NCBI RefSeq assembly: GCF_963678635.1
Contig: NC_087071.1
Location: 12,847,088 to 12,911,087 of the forward strand
Reading direction: 5' to 3'
From: Symsagittifera roscoffensis
Lineage: Eukaryota; Xenacoelomorpha; Acoela; Convolutidae
DNA: 64,000 nt
Each line of letters begins with the position of its first letter. Positions within the stretch are counted from its first letter, which is position 1. The notes beneath the pieces were generated by a model, which was not told where the DNA came from, did no database searches, and was given only the letters and a program-made list of their open reading frames with translations. Positions 19,157 through 31,434 of this stretch are shown in pieces. The position numbers were made by a program, and so were the translations under genes.

Positions 19157-19566
19157 TGAGTTAGGACCGAGTTGGTTAACTCATAGAGTAATTTCGGATA
19201 GGGTACACCGTCTGCTCGTCACGCTATCTTATTTTCGGCCGGATAGATTCGTGCAACTTCTTAGTCTAATACCGATCCTAATCTTACTCTTATACTATCT
19301 AGTCTCAGGTTGTTTAACTAGTCTCTGCTAGGCTCAATAGATCTAGGGTATACTGGTTTATTGCGGTTGCTGAAGTGCTCGGGAGAGTCCAACTAATTTC
19401 TAAGTTAAATTCAAATCTCTCTGGTGCTGAAATTACAAGTAACTTCAGCACTTACAAATAAGTGGGTTGTTAGTTAGATGGATCATGATTGGTTAATATT
19501 AAATACTTTACATTGGTAAAACATTTAATTTATCCAATCATAAAATGTAGTTTAGATCAGGTTCCA
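19157..19566 (-). repeat. 5' LTR of the retroelement (sense orientation)
   Basis: The copy adjacent to the primer-binding site, hence the promoter LTR. It matches 672-1081 except for three bases at 19165-19167. It carries the same palindrome (19424-19451) and AATAAA (19357-19362). No convincing TATA box was found. Confidence 0.9.
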
Positions 19567-20247
19567 ATTTTGGGGGGTCATTTCCCAAAGCCACTCCGTT
19601 AAACAATAAAATCAAGCCAGCAGTGCTGGCTTTTTGCTACAGGAGGGCAATATATTCTCTCTCAATGCATGGGATCAACCATATCTAAGCAAGGATTTCA
19701 GTTCGCCGCTATAGGGTGACAACTTCAGGTGTTTTTCAGCTCGTCCAACCTGAATTCAGCTTTCAAATGAAAGAGCCGCTCAAAAACAAAAACAAGAGAC
19801 AAATTTTTAACATTGAGATCTCTTCAATTATCTTTTTGCATAAGGGGGACACGAGATTTGATAATAGGTACAAAATTCGCATTCGATTAACCGTTGAACT
19901 AGGTCATAATAGAGATGGCAATTTCTTACTAGGTACTAAAGAGAGGGCATAGCTAGAGATATCTTAATATTGTACCAATCTGGATACCCTCTATGTTTTT
20001 TTTTCAGGTTACATAAGAAATGACGACGACAATTAACAACCCAAGTTCATTGGTCGAAGGAACAACAGGTTTTCTACAGCGATGAGCTGCTTTAATTGAT
20101 GGTGTTTTATCAGCACAAATTTACACGAACTAAATAACCCTTACTACAAATAATGAAATTAGCTTGGCAATTACTCCTATTCTGAAAGTCGCTTTGTGTT
20201 CGATTTTTATAGCAATTGAAAGGTAATGTTAAGTTGAGCTCAAACTT
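19567..20247. other. Right flank of the retroelement, non-coding
   Basis: Includes a perfect 7-bp stem with a 3-base loop (AGCCAGC/GCTGGCT) followed by T5 at about 19615-19636. A + strand frame at 19734-19952, open after a tttttcag and beginning LVQPEFSFQ, might be an exon of the interrupted host gene, but nothing confirms it. Confidence 0.35.
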
Positions 20248-20958
20248 AAAACAAGACTGCTCGTTATCAGGGCAAACCCCAAAAAGTTCCGATTGCGCCT
20301 CAATCTGTATCAATTAGTTTTGGGAAAAATAAATATTCAAAAAATAAAAATTGTGGACAAAATCACAGATCAAAGGTGAAATTTCAAATCACACGAAATG
20401 AATGCGACCGATTAGCTAGCCTCATTGTTCCGACTTTCGATACAAAAGTAACGGAATATTTGTGCTCGTGGTGGGTTTTTTTTTCTTCAGACAAATTTCG
20501 ACTTTTTAACTAGCCTTTTTTGATGGAAATTTTTTACATCATTCGAAAGCTATTGTTGTCCGGAGCTTAAATTTGAAGAGATATTTCACCTGTGATCATT
20601 TTTCGTAAAGTTATGAGGGTTTAAAGATTGTCATTTTGGCCATTTTTACCAATTTGGGACAATTAACGCGCGATATAATTCGAGCTATTAATGCGTAAGC
20701 GGAGATTGAATCCGTCTAAGAAATCGTTCCAAATTGGTTGAAAGAAGTTTATTTGCCATAATTGATTTGTTAAGGAGCAAAATCTTTTGTTTTGTACTTT
20801 ATATGGCGTGTGGGGGGATGATTTTCAGAGAAAAATTTTTCAAAATTTTATTTTATTTCTTTTAATTATTTTTATTGTTTATGCTATTACTGCTCCATAA
20901 ACGTTAAAAGGCAGTCGGAACTTTCAGGGCTTCGCCCTGATACGAGCAGTCTTGTTTT
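20248..20958. mobile_element. Non-autonomous element with terminal inverted repeats (about 0.7 kb)
   Basis: The left end begins aaaacaagactgctcg. The right end is its inverted complement, with about 45-50 alignable bases per arm including tatcaggg and a gttccga core. The right arm also contains a 7-bp hairpin (TCAGGGC ttc GCCCTGA). The interior is AT-rich with no ORF. A partial, diverged copy of the right half follows at 21330-21625. This resembles a MITE or a Helentron-like derivative; no superfamily is assigned. Confidence 0.55.
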
Positions 20959-21329
20959 ATTTTGGAATGATATTGTTGTGCAGGATAATTTGCCACGCAT
21001 AAATAATTCGCATTATGTTTTCAAAAACATGGGTAAACTCTTCAAAGCGCGCACACAAAAAAGTCCAGAGCATAGCCATATTGTCAATTTTTAATCTCCA
21101 AAATCTTTGCAAAAAATGATCGGAGGAAAAAAAGTTTTTTCAAGTTTGATTTTGAGGAGTTAACATCTTCAATGGGGCTCAAAATTTTTTTTGTTAAAAA
21201 TAATTATTTCGATCGCCGAAAGTTGACTGAATAAAAAGCCGCACCAAACATAATTATTCCGTTTTGTTCGAAATTCGTAACAAAAAATGATATTTAACTG
21301 TGATGTGTTCTGGGGGCTTAAGGGTTGCC

Positions 21330-21625
21330 AATATGGCCAACTTGAAACAATTAACGCGCGATCTTTTTATGCTATTATCACGTCTAGTAATCGTTTCTTA
21401 TTGAATTGAGGCATGCCTTTGTTCTATTTTGTTTATTACAATTTGCAAAATAATTTTTTTTTCATAGCGTGTGGGGTGATGATTTTCAAAAAACATAAAT
21501 AAATTTGTTTTTCATTTTTTTTTGAAAATTTCATCAATTGTTTTAATCACTTTCCAACTACTCCATAAAGATTAAAATGCAATCGGAACATTCAGGGTTT
21601 AGCTCTGATACGAGCAGTCTTGTTG
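21330..21625. repeat. Partial copy of the 20248-20958 element
   Basis: Shares acaattaacgcgcg, the gtgtgggg-tgatgattttca block, ctccataaa, aatcggaac and the terminal gatacgagcagtcttgtt with 20645-20958, with roughly a quarter of positions changed. The hairpin is weakened here (cagggtttagctctg). The left arm is not seen. Confidence 0.55.
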
Positions 21626-22819
21626 TTTTTTCAAATGAGTTTATCGAAAAAAAAGCTTTTTAAGTTTACCAAAAACAGAAGATAGCTCGAGCTTATAGTT
21701 TTCCCAAATTCGAACATCCAAACTCCTCCTAGTTTTAATGAAAACATAATTATGAGTCCAAGACCACAAGTGTTCAATGTCCTTCTCAAAAGCTAGTTTG
21801 AATTACATTTTTAATGAAAAATTCTGTAGTTTTCCTTTTCCAATTATTGCGAGCAAACATCTGCTATAATTGTAGTTTGCACAATACATATCAAAAAGTC
21901 GAATTTTTAATAGAAAGAAGAAACTTTTAGTTAGAAATTTGATTCAGAGCTTGAAGGGTTCTGGTAGTCGTGAAAGAGAAAAAAAATTTCTTGAACATAT
22001 GTTTTTCTTAGGACAAACTTTTTTTTCCATTTTGTAATTTAATCATTTTTGGCTTATCACATGTTCCATTTCACATGAATAAAAATGACTAAAATGTCGA
22101 TTACCTATTCACGAAATAATTTTTTTGCCGTTACCATTCTTCTTCTCAATTTTGCAGCTATTTCACGTGAGTTTCATTTAGACTCCCGAAATTTTTGATC
22201 GCGACCCATAAATACAGATTGTCTCAGAGTGCTGGTGTTCGTTTTTTGCACATTTAAATGAGGCAGTGGCTATAAAAATGAAATTCAGAAGCGTAGCAAG
22301 AAAAAGTAAAAACTTTCAATGTTACATTGGCTGTTTGATTTGAATCTTCCATACACTTATTGTGATATATTTAAAAAAATGATCATTTTAATTTCGAGTT
22401 CTTTGGTTAATAAACACGTTTCGCAGGTTAGCCATGTCTTTTTGCCCCGACCACGAGGTCGGAAGGAGCTCGGCATTCGAGTACGCTTTAAATTCATGTT
22501 TTTGTTCGCTTTTCCCCCTCCCAAATTCAATTACCACAATAAGAGCCAGAAAAAAGTGAGTGATTTATCATATATAAACCCTTTCAATTGTATAATGACC
22601 GGTTTGCAGAACTTTTTTTTCGGTGTCGAGAAAAATCAGTATAAAAACTGTGCTTTTTAGACAAGCTTATAGTAAAGAATCACTCGTCTTATTATTGACT
22701 CATTTTAAGCGCCGCGAACAAAAACGCCACATACTTTAAAAAAAATAACGGGGGTTTGACCCTTCTGAGCTGTTTGCACAGCAATCGACATTTTTTGTCA
22801 AACTTTTTCCGGTTCTTAG
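21626..22819. other. AT-rich non-coding DNA
   Basis: I see no recognised gene. A TATA-like tcatatataaacc near 22569 lies about 250 bp before the CAP exon and could belong to its promoter or to nothing. Confidence 0.35.
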
Positions 22820-23361
22820 ACACTCTGAGCGAAACTCAAAAACGAGAGATTCTCGATATCCACAATAAGTACAGGAACAATTTGGGATGGAAAGACCGAA
22901 CTGGGACCAGATTTAGCGGTCAGGCCCAGAACATGCGGGTCCTTAATTGGGATTCGCGACTGGAAGAAACCGCGGAAGAGGTAGCCGGGTTGTGCCGTAG
23001 AACCCACATCGGCTTGTATGGACCCCGCGTTGGTCTGCTGGAAAACGAGATAGGGCCTATAGGGGAGAATTTGTACTTTGCAGACCCAGAGCCAGCAGAT
23101 GCCACCGGGTGGACGAATGAACGGTGCGCCACCTCCAAGTGCAGGTGTTCCGCCGCTCACAGAGCAACGCGACGATGCTTCGATCAAAAAGCTGAGGAAC
23201 ACTTTCTCCAGTTTCTTCGAGTGAGATTTCGAGCGTGCGGCATAAGCGAACCTGGTTCATGGAAGGCAATGATCAGTAATAAAAATTGTAAATCGCAGGA
23301 AATCTCTTTTGTTTTGAATTTTTCTCTGCAACCATATGCACGTGTAGATCTTGAGAGAATG
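22820..23361 (+). CDS. CAP/SCP-domain exon, C-terminal half unlike CAP
   Basis: After a ttcttag acceptor the frame reads LSETQKREILDIHNKYRNN, then QNMRVLNWDSRLEETAEEVAGLC, then GENLYFA. These are the N-terminal helix, central and GENLY-type motifs of CAP (SCP/TAPS, pathogenesis-related-1) proteins, usually secreted. The conserved second half of the domain, with its His-Tyr-Thr-Gln-type motif and paired Cys, is missing. After GENLYFA the frame continues with an unrelated Cys- and Arg-rich sequence to a stop at 23361. Either a later exon supplies the rest through a donor I cannot place, or this is a truncated gene. The block is far more GC-rich than its surroundings. No signal peptide is visible in this exon. 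Confidence 0.7.
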
Positions 23362-23753
23362 TAACGCATATTTGAATGTATGTGATTGCAAATAACAATT
23401 TTTGCGCAATTTGCTCATTTTAGCTTCACCATTTGTATAATTTTGCATTATTATTTTTTAAATTTTCACGGCCTTTGGACGTTTCAAATTAAGTATTGCC
23501 CATTTATTTGATAATAAACCATTAATTGTGTTCGCGTAAAATTTGAAGTTCAAGATTTTAAATAACTTTGAGGCTTATGGAATGGTATAATCTTAACTTG
23601 GAACAATCATTTATCATGTATTCTTTATAAATTTTTAATCAAACAGGTTTTATCTGCATTATGTCAATAGTTATTTTGATTAAAATATGTGAACTGAAAA
23701 ATACGCAATGACATGATTTCTCTAGATTGAAGTCAGCACTATGCAAAAAAAAT
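23362..23753. other. AT-rich non-coding DNA before the gap
   Basis: No feature seen. Confidence 0.4.
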
Positions 23754-23953
23754 NNNNNNNNNNNNNNNNNNNNNNNNNNNNNNNNNNNNNNNNNNNNNNN
23801 NNNNNNNNNNNNNNNNNNNNNNNNNNNNNNNNNNNNNNNNNNNNNNNNNNNNNNNNNNNNNNNNNNNNNNNNNNNNNNNNNNNNNNNNNNNNNNNNNNNN
23901 NNNNNNNNNNNNNNNNNNNNNNNNNNNNNNNNNNNNNNNNNNNNNNNNNNNNN
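23754..23953. other. Assembly gap (200 N)
   Basis: An exact run of 200 N, so the true length is probably unknown. The missing end of the CAP gene could lie here. Confidence 0.99.
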
Positions 23954-26371
23954 CTTCTGAAAATCGTCAAAATCTTTTTTGAGAAAGCTGCTGTTCTTCA
24001 GTTTACTGTAAAAACATCAGATAGCGTTAGTTTTTCTTCAACGAGCTTGTTTGAAAGTACCAAATCACACGTATGGAAAGTAATTTTTCTCCTCACCGGC
24101 TATGTGAGTTTTAGAAACGAGTCTTAAGTTGCAGCTCTATTCAAAAACTTCAAAATGTCAAGAAGCAGACAGTCTTCAAAATTGAACGAATGGCGTTGGT
24201 TTCTTGATAATTAAAAGTTTAATTTCCTTGTTGCTTATCAGGTAGTGGTTGAGGTATGATTCAATGAGGTTTATATCATACGGCGTCTATTTCTTTTATA
24301 TCCTCGTTACACACATCGGCGTATACTCTTGCTTCACTTATATTGAAACTGCTTCGTCCATGTGCGCTGAAAGATGCCTGTAGTTGCTTTTTGAGGTTAT
24401 TTTCCATTTGAAAAGTTATGATCGCGTCTCCACTTTTATCTTTTTGACCAACCTCTCCTGATTGTTCACAAATTTCATAATCAGGCATTGTGGATCTTTT
24501 TTGCATCAAAATTCGGAATTGTCAAAAACAAATTCAATAAAATTGATTTCAAAATGGGTTCGTGCTTCTCGATCTAGGTTATTTTTCTCTGTCGTTTCAA
24601 GTCTTCATTCGAAACGCAAATTAGTTCAAAGTAAAAAAAATTGACTTTTTTGGATAAATTTTGCTCTTTGGTATAATAAATTTGAAACCCAACAGCTTTT
24701 CAAAAGAAAAGTCAATCGTAAAAATAAAATGTATGGGTTTTTTTTTGATCGAAGACTTTAAAAAATTAGAAGACAGTTGTTGAAAAGTTTTGACTTGTAG
24801 AAAAATGTCCTGGAAGTAATTGAAGAAGTTTCCGTTTTTTTGACGTGAAGAATGTGATTGCTGTATCGCAGAAGCTTCAATATGTTCTTGTATGCACCGA
24901 TAATTCTCCTAACTCTCCCAGGGAATCTTCACCTTCAACCTATAGATGTTAATTTTTGTCTCTTCTACATTTTCAGATATAGGTAAGATATCCATCAAAA
25001 ATCCACAAAACTGTTTCGGCTCACAAACCCGATTTTTCAAACAAGTCAACAGATAATTTAAAGGTGTTGTTTCAAGATTAGCTGTTCATGCAAATAAAAC
25101 AAGTACAAATAACCCTTGTTTGGTTGTTGGGTGTAAATTTTGGCAAGCAAACAATTAATTTGGTTTTTGATCAGAAGTGGTTCACAGGTACGGTTTTAAG
25201 CAATGCAAAAAATTATGACGTTTTGTATTTGTTATTTCTTGCGTACAAACTTTATCACTATCTTTAGAAGCGTCAAGTCTGCTTTAGTACAAAGCAAATT
25301 AGATACATCAAAGAGTGTGTAGAAATTAGGAAAATTTTCTTGTTTCTATTTTATGTAATACAAATCCCGATGCAATATTGAGTTTCCATGAGCAATCAAG
25401 TGTTCACTATCCTCCTCTTTTCAAAAATTTTATTCAAATCAAACGAAAAGACTCGTTTTCCTCGCTCTCAATACCTGACCTTTATTGAAATGTCGTTGAA
25501 GTGAATAATAGCTTAGGCATTCCTTACCAGGCAATAAACAATTTTTGTAGCAGTTTTTGGAGCTTTTTGCTTGTTTGGAACTCTATGTTCTGCTAGTTCT
25601 TAGTACAAAAAATTCAAGAACTTCTGGACAAGAACTTATTCCTCAACTGCTGCTTGTTTGAAGTCGATCTGCAGCGGATCTCCTTTATTCTTTGTCACAG
25701 TCTTGCCATTGAAATTTCTCCTTGAGTGATCTTAAGTTGAAACATTGGAGATTTAGCATGTACCAGTATTGAATTTAAATTTATGGTAGATGGTACCTAC
25801 AAAAATCGGAGATTTTAAATGTCCGAAACTCGCAATGGGAAAATTAGACTTATTGTTTTTTTTCAGAATAATCGAAAAAAAAGTTTGATGTAGTTGTACA
25901 GAGGTGGAGGAATTGCAATTAATGCATAACAAAGACAGAGTAAAATTTATTTTATGTTGATCTTCAACCAATCAGAATCGAGCGATTTTTAGTAACATGC
26001 TTCGTTTGAGACCAACCAAATAGAGTAAAGAAAACTCTATAGGTGATCTCTTTTTTTTAAAACCTTTATCATCCTTCGGAAATGGTCTGTGAAGAGTTAT
26101 TCGAGTTTTCTCAAGTTACCTTACAAAGAAAAAGTTAAAATCCAATAGAATTTCTTTTCGATGAAATAGAAAAGGGCTCTTAGTTTTTTGCGCAAAAAAG
26201 AAATATCCCATAAACTGACAGTCTCCTTGCAGGTACTAACTCAATAAAAAACTCGATCACAGCTGAACTAAACATGAAAAAAAATTTTTTTTGCTCATTC
26301 TAGAAAACTTGAAATCAAACCAAAAGAAGTCTGAGAATATGTATCAAAACATTACAATTCCTAATAATCTT
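23954..26371. other. AT-rich DNA without recognised genes
   Basis: A 77-codon - strand frame at 24276-24509 (with YEICEQSGEVGQKDKSG) has a balanced composition unlike the surroundings and might be a relic exon. I recognise no family and see no clear splice sites. Confidence 0.35.
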
Positions 26372-26860
26372 TAGCGACACCTAAATTTGTCAAGGCTCCC
26401 CTGCTAATTTGATTTTTTTTCCAGTTCTGTAAAAAATTTCAATTTTCTAACCCGTGTTTGACTAGGTTTGGTATGCAATTTCCTGAGGTTTGGTTTGAAA
26501 AATTTATCAAGTTTGAAATTTTCGCAAAAAATTTAGATATAAAAAAATTGCATAATTTCCCAAAACTTACCGGATTCTCGTCGATTATGTAAAAAAAATT
26601 CGAATGATTCTACAAAAAACTTGCAGATATGCTTTTTTCAGTTTTCTTTCTCTTTGGCAAAATATTTCTGCGATTGCTTTTGTGTGTGTTCTCAGTTATT
26701 TGGATTTCAGCACTTCAAATGGTGTACTCACTCTCAATTAAAAACTCAAACTTTTGAAGTTATTTATTTTCTTAACTCTTTCTCTTTGTTCGACTGCTCA
26801 AAAAAATTTTCTCAATTTAAAGTTTTTTTTTCATAAATTCGGTAGAGTTTCATCTGATCT

Positions 26861-27323
26861 AGTACAAGTTCGAGTGCGAGTAACAAACTCTGGAATAGTT
26901 TTGGCATGTATGGATACATCAATCCAAAACTGGCACATGACTGAAACCATGAGAATTATTTTTTTTGAGCATCATCAGATGCAAGTCCATATGGCATAAA
27001 ATCAGATAGCTTCTTTCCAAATGATTTGAGAAGTAAGCAGCCACATTGGGATGGACTACCCCAATTTTTTTTCGCTCAACCGGACCCGAACTTTTGTTGC
27101 TCAACCAGTGGCCGATTTCCTTTTTCCTTGAGAAGAAGTGGATTCTGCTGAGAATCCCCTCGCAGTTAACAAAGATTAGGGCTTGTCAGAAACAATCATG
27201 CCTGAAAACACCCTACCACAGCTATCAGACCTACATCGACCAGCTCTGCGTTCCACAGGGAACCTCCAGCACTCTTCTGCTGCTTGACAGCTTGTCAAAA
27301 AAAATTTTTGCGAAAAGGTTGTA
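26861..27323 (+). pseudogene. MVEVMR-family pseudogene, copy 1
   Basis: The frame reads SSDLVQVRVRV, MDTSIQNWHMTETMR, FFEHHQMQVHM, then stops (taa at 26997-26999). Later parts recognisable by comparison with the 38.7- and 57.8-kb copies (SFQMI, SSHIGMDY, ALRST-type ending) lie in shifted frames. The family is unknown. Decay is by stops and frameshifts. Confidence 0.55.
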
Positions 27324-28740
27324 GTTTGACACTGAGCACTTTTATTTGACGATGAGATAGATGAGTGTTTCATGCTAAAACATTCAAATTGATTAGAAAA
27401 ACAATCAGATGTTCAAATACGTGTTGATGAATTGATAAAATGATACACGAATGTTGAAAACTTTGATCAATTTTGCACACACTTTTGAGAAAACAAAAAA
27501 AATTAAACTCATGTACAAAAAGTTGAAAAGTTTTCGTCAATTGTTATTAAAATCCAAAAAATTTTCAGCATTCTTTTTGAAAAAATCAAAAAATTTTTCA
27601 CAATTTTTTAAAAAAATTGAATCATTTTTTGCAAAGTGTGTACAATCAGAGATGAATTTTCTATCTTGTTTGAAAAACTGTTGGGAGTATTTTGCATATT
27701 CCAAAAACAATGGAAACAGTTTTTTCAGTTGCTTTAATTTTTGTGTTTTTTTTTATGAAATTGCGAGCAAAAAGGTAAATATCGAACTTTTACTGCATTT
27801 TTCTATACCAAAATTGATATGAGTACAATTTAAAAGTCAAGAATAATCGAACTAATTTTTCAATTTTTTCCACCTAATCTTATTGAAATTTTGAGTTTTT
27901 AGCTTTTCGAACTCTTTCTAAAATAGTAGAAAATTAGATTGAGTAGGTGAAGCTTTTGGTCAGATTTTAGGTTTTGCCTTCTTATAGTTGTATAAAAATT
28001 TGAATAAAACGTTTGAAAATTGATCAAAATAAACAAAGCACACAAAAAAGCATATTTTTTTTAAATTGAAATTTCTAAATTATTTCTATCAGAGAAAACT
28101 ACGTCACAGATATATGCTTCCACAATCTTTTAATAAATTAGAAAAAGACTTACGAGTTAGTCTTATATTGGATTAACCAAAGAAAGTTACAGGAACAACC
28201 AGATTTTCTCAGACCAAAAGGTATTTTCATGTTTTTTATTTGATGAGGTTGAGAAAATATTGTACAGTTTCGTATAAATAGCATTGAGTGGTTTTCAAAA
28301 AAAATATATTAAAAAATTAAAACTACAGCCAATACTGGTGACAATAGGTGCAGTATTCAATAATTTTTCGGTCAATCAAAAAAAACTCAAAAATCAGTGT
28401 GTAGTTCTTTTTCTGTTAGGGATCTTAATGCAAATGAATAGAAGAAAAATAGAAAAATTTGTACCAAACTAATAAACAAAATCAATCAATGAGATTTTCA
28501 CAGCTCAAAATGTATTTTCTAGTATCAAATTGATGGTGATGAGATAAAAGCTTAAGATCATGAGTTTTTTCATGTAATTCAATTCTGAACACAATCTACT
28601 AAAATTTTAGCTGAAAAAAAGTCATTACACCGATATTTTTTTAAATTATAATTTTTTATAGAACACATCGTGAATTGTTCAACAAATTTATTGAAAATGA
28701 ACAAAAAATTTAGCAAAATGCAAACTCTCACAAAAGGTAA

Positions 28741-29240
28741 AGTCATATGAAACAGAACGAGTCAGTTACTGCACTGAGTTTGAAAAAGGTACGGGAGTTA
28801 TCAAGATTCTCAAACTGAAGAAAAAGTCCCTGTATAGTGAGCAAATTTTTGTAGAATTTTCAGAACAGAGAGCGCTCGAGAGTAAAATAACCAGAGAAAA
28901 TAGAAAAGAGTTAGCTATGTCAAAACAAAAAAAGGGGATGACATACCGATGTTCACATTGTTTATTAAAAAAACGTAAAAAACTTGCTGATCTGGGATAC
29001 GGGAAAAATTTCTTTTGCTTAGAAGTGAGCAATTACTGACAATGATTATTTTCGAAACAAATTTTTGAATACGACTTTTCTACAAAATTTTTTAAATTTT
29101 CTCTCAGATGCGCAAAAAATGTAACAATTTGTGATAGAAAGTACAAAAAAAGAAAAATCTCTGACTTAACAAAAAAACATTTTTGCGAAGATGAAAACAA
29201 GGTAAGGCCAATAAAGAAGAAAGTGACAAGGAACTAAAAA
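28741..29240 (+). pseudogene. Lys-rich Cys-containing frame, copy 1 (unknown)
   Basis: Starting at about 28746 the frame reads ETERVSYCTEFEKGTG, a Lys-rich stretch, then MTYRCSHCLLKKRKKLADLG and a further Cys before a stop near 29037. The C-x2-C followed by spaced cysteines could be a small zinc-binding module. The same region recurs at 32796-33300 and 35852-36400. Confidence 0.45.
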
Positions 29241-29649
29241 CATAAGTCAAATTTTTTTTATTCTGTCTTTCTGCCTATTATTTAATGTTTCGTCTCTTTT
29301 ATGGTTTTTTTCATTTGATTTCAAAGTGTCTGACCATAATGTTCAAAATTTTTAAAGTCTAGTGCTAACTTAAAAGAAAATACTTATTATCTAATCAGAA
29401 TTACTTTATAAAAAATGACAAAATCTTTATCTATTGTAAAGAATCAGGACCATCAAAAAACATTCACTGGTTTGTAACAAAACAGAATCAGTTTTTCAGT
29501 TTAGAGTTTTTCGAATTCTGTCTAAAAAGTCTGAAGCAAGAGTTTGTGTGGATGTAAGTTTTTGATTGGAACTAAGATATGGTCGATTGATTTTTACCAA
29601 ATTATTCGTTTTTTTTTTGCAAAACTAGATGTTCGTTGGCCTAATCACT

Positions 29650-31434
29650 AGCGACACCTAAATTTGTCAAAGCACCCCTGCAAATTTGATTTTTATTCCA
29701 TTTATACAAAAATTTTCAAATTTCTAACGTGTGATTGACTAGGTTTGGTATGCAATTTCCTGAAAATTGGTTTGAAAAAATTATCCTGAGGTTTGGTTTG
29801 AAGTTTCCTGAGGTTTGGTTTGAAGTTTGAAATTTTCGCAAAAAATCTAGGTATAAAAAAATTGTTTATCTTCTCAAAGATAACCAGATTCTCGTCGATT
29901 ATTCAAAAAAACCAAATGATTACAAGAGAAAATTTGCAGATGTGCTTATTTTCAGTTTTCTTTCTCTTTGTATCTTTCTCTTTATATTTTTCTAATTTAA
30001 ACAAACAATGGCTTTTTTTTGCGATTGTTTTTGTGTGTATTTTTACTTATTTGGAATTCAACACATCAAATGGTCTATCCACACTTATTTAAAAACTCTA
30101 GTTTATGAAGTTATTCATTCTTTTTACTCTTTATCTTTATTCGACTGCTCAAAAAGATTTTCTCGGTTTAAACAAAAAAAATTATTTTTCATACTCTGTA
30201 GAGTTTTGACTGATCTGGTACAAGTTCAAGAGCGAGAAACAAGTGCGAGTTCAAGTGCGAGTACTCCGGAGTAGTTTTGGCATGTGTAGATACATCAATC
30301 CAAAATTGGCATATGGGTGAAGCCATGAGAAGGGTTTTTTTTATGAGCATCAACTGATGCAATTCCATGTGGCATAAAATCAGATGGCTTCTTTCCAAAT
30401 GATATGGAAAGTATGCAGCCACGTTGGGATGGACTACCCAATTTTTTCGCTCAACCGGACCCAAATTTTCGTTGCTCAACCAGTGGCCGATTTCCTTTTC
30501 CCATGAGAAGATGTGGAAACTGCTGAGAATCCCTTTGCAGTTAACAAAGATTAGGGCTTGTCAGAAACAATCATGCCTGGAAACACTCTACCCCAGCAAT
30601 CACACCTACATTGACCAGCTCGGCGTTCCACAGAGAACCTCCAGCACTTTTCTGATGCTTGACAGCTTTTCTATTTTTTTTTCTGAAATGATTGTTGTTT
30701 GACTTTTATTCCATCTTTTATATTTGTTTATTTTTAACAAATTTATTTGACGACGAGCATAGATAAATAGTTCATGCTAAAACACTCCAAATGATTAGGA
30801 AAACAATCGGATGTTTGAATACGTGCTGAAATATCGATAAAATAATGCACGAATGTTAAAACTTGAATCATTTTTGCACACACTTTTGAGAAAACAAAAA
30901 AAAATTAAAATCGAGTACAAAACCTTGAAAAGTTTTTGTCAATTGTTTTTAAAATTCCAAAAAGTTATCTTCATTCACTTTGAAAAATCGAAAGGTTTTT
31001 CGCAGTTTGTGTAAAAAATTGAATCGTTTTTTTTTTTGCAATCTGTGTACAATCAGAGATGAGTTTTATATCTTGTTTGAAAAATTGTGGGGAATATTTT
31101 GCATATGCCAAAAACAAGGGAATCAGTTTTTTCAGTTGCTTTGATCTTTTTGGTATTTTTTTTATAAAATTGCGAAAGAGAAGGTAAATTTTTAAATGTT
31201 TTTCTGCATTTTTTATCAAAAATGATTTGATTACCATTTTAAAAATTAAAAATAGTCAAAAAAACTTCCAATGCCTTTCATCAAATCTTAATGAAAATTT
31301 GAGTTTTTAGCTTTTCCAACTCTTTCTAAAAAAGTAGAATCGAGTAGGTGAAACTTTTGATGAGACTTTAGGTTTTGTCTTCTTATAGTTGTATGAAACT
31401 TCGAATAATATTCTTTGAAATTGATCAAAATAAA
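29650..31434. repeat. Tandem unit R2 (5' part, truncated)
   Basis: Resembles the first part of R3 most closely, then breaks off at about 31434. There the sequence jumps back to the position matching 27205 in R1; the junction reads caaaataaaacaccctac. It contains a second decayed MVEVMR-family copy. Confidence 0.75.
30210..30702 (+). pseudogene. MVEVMR-family pseudogene, copy 2
   Basis: Matches copy 1 across the WHM...MR region (about 30305-30330) through the conserved end (gaacctccagcact, near 30640). Several frameshifts and stops are present. Confidence 0.5.

Larger units (their letters stand above)
672..19566 (-). mobile_element. Giant env-bearing Ty3/gypsy-type LTR retroelement (18.9 kb)
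   Basis: The element is bounded by two 410-bp direct LTRs with TG...CA ends and is transcribed on the - strand. Sense order is LTR, primer-binding site, leader, small basic ORF, gag-pol in one frame, two small membrane ORFs, a methionine-free frame, envelope-like ORF, 601-residue ORF, long 3' untranslated region, LTR. RT precedes RNase H and integrase, the order of Ty3/gypsy (Metaviridae) and retroviruses. Most Ty3-type elements are 5-10 kb with one to three ORFs, so this one is unusually large. Near-identical LTRs and an intact 2730-codon gag-pol imply recent insertion. No exact target-site duplication is seen: the five bases outside the two ends are gcatt and atttt. Confidence 0.92.
26372..29649. 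repeat. Tandem unit R1 (3.28 kb)
   Basis: Begins at agcgacacctaaatttgtca, which recurs at 29650 and (with small changes) at 33712. The unit carries, in order, a decayed MVEVMR-family gene (about 26861-27323), an AT-rich middle, and a Lys-rich Cys frame (about 28741-29240), all on the + strand. Confidence 0.8.

Noticed and set aside
19608-19637. Stem-loop followed by T5 resembling a bacterial terminator
   Set aside because: The context is eukaryotic; a single short inverted repeat is not evidence of a terminator here.
22319-22660. 113-codon + strand frame before the CAP exon
   Set aside because: No family resemblance and no supporting splice signals; composition follows the flanks.
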